In this document: positions 56,266-64,000 of the stretch, piece by piece | How positions within the stretch are numbered: position 1 is the stretch's first letter | Layout of the letters: the number at the start of each line of letters is the position of its first letter | NCBI GenBank assembly: GCA_027924585.1 | Contig: BSBM01000260.1 | Span: 17,087,001 to 17,151,000, forward strand | Direction of reading: 5' to 3' | DNA: 64,000 nt | From: Larix kaempferi | Taxonomy: Eukaryota; Streptophyta; Pinopsida; Pinales; Pinaceae | Translations under genes and position numbers: made by a program | The notes under the pieces: model-generated | The model's database searches: none | What the model was told of the DNA's origin: nothing | The model's input: only the letters and a program-made list of their open reading frames with translations

Positions 56266-57189
56266 AGAAAAAGCTTTGTCCTCAAAGCTTTAGATGTGGA
56301 AATAGATGCAGAATCTGAAGGAGTGGGTCCCATGTAGCATCCTCGGGTTGCATTCCGGGCCACTGGCGCCTTTGGAGTTTCAGGGAGGATTGCGTGGAAG
56401 GCTATAGACGAAGAAGAACCATATCAATGACATGAAAAGTGCACGCAGAACAATGCTGATCGGCTTGTTGTTTCAGTCGAATTCTTGCCATGTGAAGATT
56501 GTCTTGCAGAATGAGAAGAAGCTGATCACGGTTTCAAAGAATTGAGTCAATTGCCTGAACTGGGGAGCTGTTGAAGGTGTATGGAAGAAGAACTGGTGGT
56601 GCATGTCCAGAAACTGCTTCATATGGTGTCCTTTTAGATGTGGTACTATACCACTGGAGCGCTTCTAGGAAATCCATAGAAATAGTTGTCCAAATATGTG
56701 GAGGGATGGGCAAGGGTTCGAGCAGTCCCGAAAGGAGTGTCGTTTCACCCTTGTTGACCTAGAAAGTATCATAGTCAACCACCATTCGTTGAATTATCAT
56801 TTTGAGTCCCTGCCAAAAGAAGTTACATTGGTCCTGTTCATACGTTTTGAATAACCCAGAGTTCCCCTTTGATGAAGAAGCATGGAGTTCATAGAATAGA
56901 TAGCCCCGTTGAACAGATTGCAACCAATTTGGAACAAGCAGAGAAATAGCTATAAGCGAAACTGGGTCATCAAATGTGCGAGGAGGAGTATCTGCCACCA
57001 TATTGTCCTTACCCTTCTGGTAAGTGGTCGCATAGTCATAACCCATGAATTGGATAACCCATTTCAGGTGTGCTGGGGAGGAGACCCGTTGTTCTGGGAA
57101 AGTTTCCAGACTCTAGAGATCAGTCTTGATGTAGAAATAATTCCCCAATAGGGATGGATGCCACTTCTGTACTGCATGCAAAATAGCCA
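56266..57189 (-). pseudogene. Gypsy3 RNase H and integrase remnants
   Basis: Minus-strand readings show RNase H end GYDYATTYQKGKDNMVADTP and SLIAISLLVPNWLQSVQRGY (57046-56900), then YDTF...VNKGETTLLSGLLEPL, PHIWTTISMDFLEAL-type integrase start (first Asp), which jumps directly to STTSKRTPYEAVSGHAPPVL and QAIDSIL...RDQLLLILQD from the C-terminal part of the core. The middle of the integrase, with two catalytic residues, is deleted. A Lys/Gln-rich end with RLKQQADQHCS remains. About 56266-56400 is non-coding. Confidence 0.72.
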
Positions 57190-58794
57190 TCATGTCCTGC
57201 TGAGATGTAGATGCGGATAAATGCTTATCGAAAAGGTCTCATGAAGGCGGCAATCCCACTGGTGCAATAAAGACACCCGCATATCTAACCAAGGAAGTAG
57301 TGGAGACCATTGGTGAGTGCATCTAAAGGGAATGGAGATGAGCAATGACACCATGTGAATTCTTCTTAAGGATATTTTCCAGGCGATGTGACTGATGATG
57401 CGGAGAGACCTTGGTTGTAAGCCCATAAATTTGTGTTGTGTCCCATTGACTGAAAACTGCATCCAAAGTTCAGCAAAATGCCATAAGATGGGGCCAAGTG
57501 TGCGTAACCATTGAACGCCCAAAACCACATCACATCCACCTAAGGACAAGGCAAACATGTCAGAGCGCAGGTTATAATATTCCATAGAGATACGCACATT
57601 GTGACACTTCCCCTTGCAAGGTAAGGTGCCCCCATTGGCAACCATGACTTCAAAGTTGGAGCAAGGATGGACAAAACAATCAGCCTGTTTGGCAATCCGA
57701 GGGTCAATGAAGTTATGAGTGCTACTAGAATCAATGAATATGGTAAGAGGGAGCTTCTTGAAATATCCCCTGACGCGCATTGTTTGTGGGGTGGTGACGC
57801 CGGTTACAACATGGAGAGAGATCTCGGGTGGGTCATCTTGAGATGGGGTGTCAACATGCGGGTGTTGAATGCCGACCTGATCATCTACTGTATCTGGAGC
57901 TTCTTCATCAAGTTCTGAGGTAGGCGAAGAATCCACATCCAAGAGATAGAGCTTTTGTTGAACACATCTATGTCCCCGAGTGAATTTCTCATCACAATTA
58001 TAACAAATCCCTTTTTCTCGGCGTGCCTGCATCTCTGTTTTAGACAAATGCTTGATAGGAGTTGGTTGAGGAGCAAGCATGATGGGAGGTCATTGGAAAC
58101 CCATATTTCTGAAGGGAACAAAGGTGGGTTTGGAGCGTTGTTGAGCTGCGATCTTGTCCTCTGCCAACTTAGCCAACCCTAGGACTTCCATCATTGTGTT
58201 GGGACATAACATTTTGACCTCTGAGCGGATTTCATCCTTGAGACCACTGATAAAACAACTCCTGTAGAATTCATAAGACAATCCTTCTGTGTGATTGGTC
58301 AGTTTCTCAAATTCTATCTGATACTCTTTCACTGTGCCAATTTGGTGAAGTTTAGTGAGTGCTCCTGTGAAGTCATCAAAAGCACTAAGACCAAATCGTG
58401 ACAAAAGGAGTTGGCAAAAATCCGTCCAGTTTGGCTTGGGGTGAACTTTGATGTACCAACGGTACCATTGAAGGGCTTCCTGTTCCAAATGAAAGGATGT
58501 AAGTGGAACTTTATGGACATCAAAAGTATTATGCAGACTGAAATATTGTTCTGCTCGGTATATCCATCCAGTCGGATCAGTACCATTGAAGCGAGGAAAA
58601 TCAAGCTTCAGCCCACAAACATTGATGGAAGAAGAGAACCTGGTGGCTACAAAAGATTCTGGCTGTCAGTTATTGTTCATGGCTGAATGCTGAAGATGGA
58701 GGCTGAGAAATTTTTCATCCAGATCTTGGAGTTTGGTTTGGATGGCTGCAAGTGCTTCCTCCATGGTGTGTGCTCCTGCATGGGTGACAACCAT
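57190..58794 (-). pseudogene. Gypsy3 gag and protease
   Basis: One frame starts at an ATG at 58794 (MVVTHAGAHTMEEALAAIQT, a coiled-coil start) and runs to 57190 with two TGA stops (58666 and 58090). Gag core: LKLDFPRFNGTDPTGWIYRA, LEQEALQWYRWYIKVHPKPN, FDDFTGALTKLHQIGTVKEY and CFISGLKDEIRSEVKML. Zinc knuckle: CYNCDEKFTRGHRC. Protease: LTIFIDSSSTHNFIDPRIA (DSS instead of DSG), then GGCDVVLGVQWLRTLGPI. Shortly after this the sequence leaves the RT linker, marking the internal deletion. Domain order is that of chromovirus-type gypsy elements. Confidence 0.85.
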
Positions 58795-59860
58795 AACCAG
58801 GGTTTTTTTTTTTTTTTTCTTTTTTTTTCGGAATGGGTAGAAAAACACAAACAGAAGTTGATTTAGTAAAGGGAAATTTGGATTGGGGAAAAAATTGGGG
58901 TTTGACTAGATTTTGGACACTGTCGAAAGGACAGGAAAGCAGAAAAGGGGGATTTCATAAGCGGGGTGAAAGAATGAGAAAATTTGGCAGAGAGGGACAA
59001 AGAAGCAGAATAAGAAAATGAACTCTATGGTAAATTTTGAAGGCGATCGGGTGAAAATCGAAGAAGTTATGGAAAACCCTAAAAATAGACAAATGTGAGA
59101 TTTCAGGTGTTGGGAAGTGGAATGTGGGATAGGGTCCTCAGGAATGAAATATGCAGAATGGGATTGCAGGGGTGTCAGAGAAGTTTCAAGGGAAACGGAG
59201 TTAAAACAAGGGAGATATGGCGGAAAAACAGAATTTTATACTCGGTTTTTTTTTTTTAATTTTTAAATTTTATTTTTTCAGAAATGGATCTGCAACAATG
59301 TGGAAGGGATCGGAAATAGATGGATCTGAAACGACACCGAATGGATCGAAAACGATTGGATCTAGAACAGTTTTCAGAATAGATTTGGAACAACTTTCAG
59401 AATGGATATGAAACGGCTCGGAATGGATTTGAAACAACACGGAAGTGATCGGCAACAGTTCAACTGAAAATAGATATGGACCCCAGGTATGTTTGGATTC
59501 CTAACAGTTCAGGTATTTCACTCGGCCACCAATGCTGTCTGACAGCTTGCGTATTGGGGCAGTACCCCTCACTCCACGGCTCAGATAAAATTGATAACTG
59601 CTTTGCCACAAACAACAGCTCTTGGTTTACCTCACGAGTGGGAACTAGTCAATTAGGTAGGGGTCGTTGCCCTTTTCGCTGGCAGGTCCTCTCAATGGGC
59701 CAGCTACTTTGAGGTTCCTGTGGTACTCCTCACAATGAGTTTTAGGGATTATGCCCAAGTACTTCCCACAGTTAAGCGGATAGGGATTATTCCCAGATCC
59801 GAACTTGCAACATATGCGAAAAAAATTGGCAGAAATTCCACCCAACGAGCCCAAGAAAGT
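58795..59860 (-). other. Gypsy3 5' leader
   Basis: Untranslated leader between PBS and gag ATG. It has an A-rich run (a long poly-T with one C on the plus strand, 58804-58829) and a small diverged repeat around 59280-59460 built on GGATCTGAAACGAC or GGATTTGAAACAAC phrases. No gene is seen. Confidence 0.6.
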
Positions 59861-59872
59861 GCTCTGATACCA
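59861..59872 (-). other. Gypsy3 primer binding site
   Basis: The minus strand reads TGGTATCAGAGC two bases after the LTR, complementary to initiator methionine tRNA. Confidence 0.9.
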
Positions 59873-59874
59873 GA

Positions 59875-60248
59875 TGTGATGAACCTGCAATAATTAATTA
59901 ATGTAAATACACGAGATATCAGAAATAACAGAACTCAGAATCACTTTTATATTGATCGTAGGCCACTTCCAGGGGGCAACCTCCTTTGAGCAAGATCAAT
60001 ACAATTAACTTCATGGTGCCTTCATAGGCCTTAACACACACTTATATACTAAATCTAGTCGCCAATACTATGATTCAAAACCATGGGACAATACAAACTA
60101 TGGATCAACAAAACTATGGGCGACTTACAAAGCATATGCACCAACAACAATAACACAAACTATGGATCAACAAATACTACGAGACGACTTACAAAGCATA
60201 TGCGTCCAACAACAATATACTAACAAAGAAAGACATGGGTTCCTAACA
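59875..60248 (-). repeat. Gypsy3 5' LTR
   Basis: Starts TGTGATGAACCTGCAATAAT and ends GGGTTCCTAACA, and matches 55878-56252 with few differences. ATCTC follows directly. Confidence 0.9.
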
Positions 60249-60253
60249 ATCTC

Positions 60254-60817
60254 CCTTATGAAAATATTTCATGGTTTGTTGAGCTTCATTTTCTAGCAAA
60301 CAGTTCAACAATATACAAAATTTTGGTTCATGATACAGAATTTTGTAGCTTTCAATTTTATAGACCTAGCCCTTGTTTTGCTTAAACCTGCAGGGGATTG
60401 CAAATTTTGCAGCACATATATAATGTCAGCATACCAAGGGGAAATAGAGAAATTTGGTATTACCTATACTCTAGTGTCTAGCTGATTTGAATGATCTTCC
60501 AAGAAATTCATCTGCAGAGATTCACAGTTGGCCTCAGTCATCATTTTTGTCAGCCCCTGCCCCTTTATCATCTTGGTAGGCTTGATCTCCAGGTCATACA
60601 ACAACATAACAACAATCCACTTTTCCCTTTTCCCTTCAGGATCTAGCTGGGTGAGGATGCTCTTCACTGCATTATTTGGGACATGTGCAATAATATGTGA
60701 CTGCAGGATGTATACTCTGAAATATTTCAAGGACTTCACCAAAGCATATGCTTGTTTCTCCATTATGTCATACTTCAGCTCTCCATCTCTCAACACTCTG
60801 CTAAAAAATGCAATGGG
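60254..60817 (-). pseudogene. Gypsy2 RNase H and start of integrase
   Basis: The frame at 60796-60464 reads YDIMEKQAYALVKSLKYFRV, ILQSHIIAHVPNNAVKSILT, EKWIVVMLLYDLEIKPTKMI and GQGLTKMM (end of the RT-linked RNase H). Below it, with stops, SPWYADIIYVLQNLQ and SKTRARSIKLKATKFCIMN lead into the zinc-binding start of integrase, cut at 60253 by Gypsy3. The first catalytic residues of this RNase H lie in the degraded stretch above 60796. Confidence 0.78.
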
Positions 60818-61984
60818 CTACTCAGCATTCTGGCTATTCTTCTGCAAAAGTACTCTAGCCAATGTATGTTCAGATGCATAGGAAAAAATTAGTAAATCTT
60901 TAGAAAAATATGGGCTGGCTAGAACTTGGGCTTCGGTGATGGCCTTCTTGATGCCCTTGATTGATTCCCTGGCCTCTTCTATCCATTTTATCTTAATTTC
61001 TTTTCTCAGCATGTTTGTAATGCTTCTCATTATTTCTGCAAAACTGGGGATAAATCTTCTTAGGAATCCCACTTGCCCAATGAAAGACTGCACCTCTTTC
61101 TTGCTCCTTGGCCCTCCAACCTTTTGAATTATGCTCACCCTCTCTGGGTCAATCTTGATGCCATCTTTTGAAATGATATGCCTAAGGAGCTTTGTTTCTT
61201 CTAATGCAAAATTTGACTTCTTTGGATTAAGAGAAATACCATATTCCCTGCATTTGATAAAGACCTTCTCCAAATGCTTAAGGTGTTCTTTTTCAGACCT
61301 GGAATAAATTGTTATATCATCCATATAAACCACCACAAACTTGTCTTTCTCCTCAGCAAAGGCTATGTCCATTGCACGTTGGAAGGTGGCCCCCGCATTC
61401 ATTATCCCAAAGGGCATCTTTGCATACATAAATGTGCCGCAGGGAGTAGTGAAGGCAGTCTTCTCTTGGTCTTCTGGGCACACTTTCACCTGATTATATC
61501 CTAAGAACCCATCCATGGTTGAGATTCTCTCAGCTCCTACCACTTTCTGCAGGTTATGTTCCATTTTTGGAAGGGGGTAGTTATCTTTCAATGACACTTT
61601 GTTAAGATTCCTGAAGTCTATACAAATCATGATCTCTCCATTCTTTTTCCTGACAAGTACCAGATTAGCTATCCATTTTGAAAACCTCAGGGTGACAATG
61701 ATTTTGGCATTGAACAATTTTCTGATTTCTTTCTCTATCACAGGCAGCAGTTTTGGGTTTATTCTCCTCAGCTTCTACTTGAAAGGCTTCTCTCCAGGCT
61801 TGATCGGGATTGAATGCTGTATAATGGAAGTGTCATATTCCTTTAGGTCCTCGTAACTCCAAGCAAAAACATCAGTGTACTTCTTCATCAATTTCACATA
61901 TTCATCCCTTTTTTTAGCAGGCAGCCTTTTGGATAATTTTACAATTCGAGGCTCTTCCTTGGTGCCCAGGTTCTGGTCCTCCAC
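60818..61984 (-). pseudogene. Gypsy2 reverse transcriptase
   Basis: A long frame (61741-60818) shows EIRKLFNAKIIVTLRFSKWI, IDFRNLNKVSLKDNYPLPKM, TMDGFLGYNQVKVCPEDQEK, GTFMYAKMPFGIMNAGATFQ and the active-site strand KFVVVYMDDITIYSRSEKEH (YMDD intact), then the thumb and connection domain with FIGQVGFLRRFIPSFAEIMR. Upstream, 61984-61775 codes the linker with RIVKLSKRLPAKKRDEYVKL and YTDVFAWSYEDLKEYDTSI, separated by one stop. It is the best-kept gypsy RT in the window. Apart from the stop and decayed neighbours its catalytic motif is complete. Confidence 0.9.
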
Positions 61985-62222
61985 AGCGTCATTGGCAGGC
62001 TCAACTTTGGGATTCTTATTTTTCCAGGGGTGTCAAGCCTTTGGGGATATAATTACTCTTCAGCTGGATGATATCCTTTCCCCTCAACATGTCTTTCCAT
62101 CCCTTGCCTTCGTCCCCTTCTTCTTCAGCCTTCTCTTCGTACACGAAACCCTCCAGGTCTTCATTTTCTATGTCAACCTATACATTTGCGAATTCATCAG
62201 ATAATTCTAAGAACCTATTAAT

Positions 62223-62912
62223 CTACATGTCATCATCAAACACCTGCCAATACTTGGAATTGTATGGAATTGATGGCCTGTTCACTATTTCCACTTCATA
62301 CTTTGTTTGGGAGTAGATTGGGGTTTTGAAACCACCAGCACTAGTGGTCAAGGAATCTGCCACCAGATTCTCAATCCTAGGTATCACCCTGATCTTATAT
62401 TCTAAGAAATAGTTACCAAACATATCCCATACTTCATTCCTATAGGCCCTCATCCTAGGATGTTTGGTTTGATAGCTATCATTAACTTGGATTATCACCA
62501 ACTCTGAGTCTCCAAATACCTGTATTCTCTTTGCTCCCATGTCTTTCAAGGCTTGCAATCCCAGCAACAGGGCCTCATACTCTGCCACATTGTTTGTGCA
62601 TTCAAAAGTCATCTTATATGATAGGGCTTTAAATTATCTGTTATGTGGGATGATCCAGAATCCTGCACCCGCACCATTTTTGCTCAAAGACCCATCAAAA
62701 TACATTGTCCACCAACCTTCTTCATTCTGCTTCCTTTCCAAGGCCTCGTGTCTTGCTGCAAATTCCTTATCTTCCACCACTTCCAAGTGTATGGGAACCT
62801 TAGGATCAACTCGGGGTCCATCATTAAAGAATATGGAGGACCCTAAGTCTGTATCAACAACATATATAGGATGGTTCTCTGGTTTGTCTGGGCTGTTGAC
62901 CATGTAAGCCAA
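62223..62912 (-). pseudogene. Gypsy2 archaeal-type RNase H between PR and RT
   Basis: The frame reads EEGWWTMYFDGSLSKNGAGA (first catalytic Asp), a TAA at about 62640, then MTFECTNNVAEYEALLLGLQ (catalytic Glu), IQVFGDSELVIIQVNDSYQT (catalytic Asp) and RIENLVADSLTTSAGGF (last Asp). All four catalytic positions of an archaeal-type RNase H are present. Upstream, ENHPIYVVDTDLGSSIFFND forms the end of the PR linker. The domain lies before RT here, whereas in Gypsy1 the equivalent domain lies after INT. About 62030-62222 downstream is a linker rich in acidic residues. Confidence 0.85.
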
Positions 62913-62978
62913 CCTTTTTTCTCTGTATAGTCTCCTATTTCCCTCAAACAGAGGGATGGTGGCATATGACCAGTCTAG

Positions 62979-63491
62979 CTACATATTCACTCTCATCTCT
63001 GATGCCCAAGACCTAAACAATAGCATACCAAAATTTGCAGGGATGTCAGCCACCACTATGTCCATTACAATTCTCTTGGCAGGAAGTTGGGTCAGTGTTA
63101 CTACCATGTCCTTTATCAACCCCAGACATTTGACCTTCCTAGAGTCGAAGGAGTACAGATCTTTGTAGGGCCTGGTAACTTCTAAACCCAATTCGTCCAG
63201 CACTATTTTGGGCATTAAGTTGTGAGAGGCACCAAAGTCTATTAGGGCATTATGCAAAACCATATCATGAACATTTAGGCTTAAATAAAAGGGTGGAACA
63301 TCCTCATCACCTTCATCTTCTAGCTTGGGACCAAAACCAATGGTGGGAGCATCATTTGTCACTTCTAGTATGTCTTGCTGACAGTCACCTTGACCACTAA
63401 CCATTTTGGTAATCTGTTCCCTATATTCATTGTTCTTTAACAGCTCATTGAAAGGGATAGATATCTTTACCTTTGATAGCTCAGACCTCAA
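62979..63491 (-). pseudogene. Gypsy2 protease
   Basis: The frame reads ISIPFNELLKNNEYREQITK, FYLSLNVHDMVLHNALIDFG with ASHNLMP (the active-site triad is DFG, not DSG), LDELGLEVTRPYKDLYSFDS, CLGLIKDMVVTLTQLPAKRI and MDIVVADIPANFGMLLFRSW. This is the pepsin-like protease of the Tat/Athila-type gypsy elements. The Ser-to-Phe change would likely abolish activity. Confidence 0.82.
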
Positions 63492-64000
63492 ACTGAAAGA
63501 TGAAACTGGTTTGTTGATGTCAATTTGTTTTGGCTGTCTAATCTCCTTGGACTGCTGTCCTTTATTTTCTCAATTATTGTGTGCAGCAACTCCCTATTGT
63601 TTTTCCTTTGGCTTCTCTAAGCCCCCTTGTGCAACAGCTTCCTGCTGTTTTTCCTTCTGTCTATCAGTGTTTTGTTGAGCACTAAAAGATTGGTTCTGAT
63701 TAGACTTTCCTTTGTTTATAGTCACATCCCTATTTCTTAGCTTCATCTTTCTTTGAAAGTCATCCACTGCATTCTGGTATCCCATTTGATATTGCTCTAA
63801 GCCTAATTCAGGGATGGGAGTAGCATTCTCCTTGGTGAAGAAATCATGATCTCTCTCAGTAAAGTATATCTCATGGTCAAGGTCATCAAAATGCTAAATC
63901 TGATCTCATACTAGGTCTTCTTTCCCTTCTTCATCTACCATATTCTCAGGGAAGGGAGGCCTTATCTACTGATCATCAGGATTCCTTTGGATTCTTTGAG
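63492..64000 (-). pseudogene. Gypsy2 gag, C-terminal end (runs off window)
   Basis: The frame (63785-63594 and beyond) reads YFTERDHDFFTKENATPIPE, GYQNAVDDFQRKMKLRNRDV and a Gln/Lys-rich tail (QNTDRQKEKQQEAVAQGGLE). After stops it joins the protease at 63491. No zinc knuckle is visible in this part. The remainder of gag, the leader and the 5' LTR lie outside the window. Confidence 0.65.

Larger units (their letters stand above)
55878..60248 (-). mobile_element. Gypsy3: internally deleted chromovirus-like gypsy element
   Basis: A 4.4 kb minus-strand element with LTRs at 55878-56252 and 59875-60248, a perfect ATCTC target duplication, a tRNA-iMet PBS, a polypurine tract, gag and PR. RT is missing and RNase H and INT are reduced to pieces, so it must have depended on other copies for movement. 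The two LTRs differ at few positions, suggesting a fairly young insertion compared with Gypsy2. Confidence 0.9.
54555..64000 (-). mobile_element. Gypsy2: dual-RNase-H Ty3/gypsy element, partial
   Basis: A minus-strand gypsy element that runs off the right edge of the window. In element order it shows the end of gag, PR, archaeal-type RNase H, RT, RNase H and INT, then a short non-coding stretch and the 3' LTR (49345-54554). INT is split by Gypsy3. The minus strand just before the LTR reads CCAATAGGAGCAAGT, a weak polypurine tract. Stops and catalytic changes show it is dead. Confidence 0.85.

Noticed and set aside
58666-58848. Lys-rich N-terminus before Gypsy3 gag
   Set aside because: The Lys run comes from the poly-A tract on the minus strand. 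The ATG at 58794 fits the start of gag better.

Overview
This 64 kb window is plant nuclear DNA made almost wholly of nested, decayed transposable elements. Evidence for a plant: Ty1/copia elements of Tnt1-like and SIRE-like type with initiator-methionine tRNA primer sites, Ty3/gypsy elements of the dual-RNase-H (Tat-like) type, a chromodomain-type gypsy integrase, a TNP2-type (CACTA) transposase relic, a plant-mobile-domain gene, and degenerate TTTAGGG telomere-like repeats. Long LTRs and three-deep nesting suggest a seed plant with a large genome; the species cannot be read from the sequence. I found no intact host gene, tRNA or rRNA. The only recognisable host-gene piece is a fragment resembling the Snf2 ATPase region of BTAF1/MOT1 (2986-3297).

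Layout. 1-5373: unassigned DNA with short tandem repeats, an LTR-like 3' block and the BTAF1 fragment. 5379-31175 (minus strand): a Tat-like Ty3/gypsy element (Gypsy1) with both LTRs, PBS, gag-PR-RT-RNH-INT, a second RNase H downstream of INT, and a plus-strand (antisense) plant-mobile-domain gene with a GT-AG intron between pol and the 3' LTR. Its integrase is split by a Ty1/copia element (Copia1, plus strand, 11643-23295), which is itself split by a 4.56 kb solo-LTR-like unit (15052-19612, perfect 5 bp target duplication). 31181-38617: AT-rich spacer, one CACTA terminus, a TNP2 transposase relic and a chromodomain-type gypsy integrase relic. 38618-48290 (minus): a SIRE-like Copia2 whose RT/RNH is split by a 3.4 kb insertion carrying about 1.8 kb of degenerate telomere-like repeat. 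At about 48290 the copia gag runs in frame into a gypsy gag. 49345-54554: a 5.2 kb LTR whose U3 holds a 3.3 kb sense ORF of unknown function. 54555-64000 (minus): the rest of that gypsy (Gypsy2), with INT split by a short internally deleted gypsy (Gypsy3, 55878-60248) and with its additional RNase H between PR and RT.

The genes do not form a working host pathway. They are gag/pol parts of several elements, all carrying stops, frameshifts or lost catalytic residues. Two passengers are the most interesting items: the intron-bearing antisense plant-mobile-domain gene in Gypsy1, and the roughly 1,100-codon ORF inside the U3 of the Gypsy2 LTR. Most stop codons in the U3 ORF are TAG, as expected from deamination of methylated CAG (CHG) sites in silenced plant transposons.
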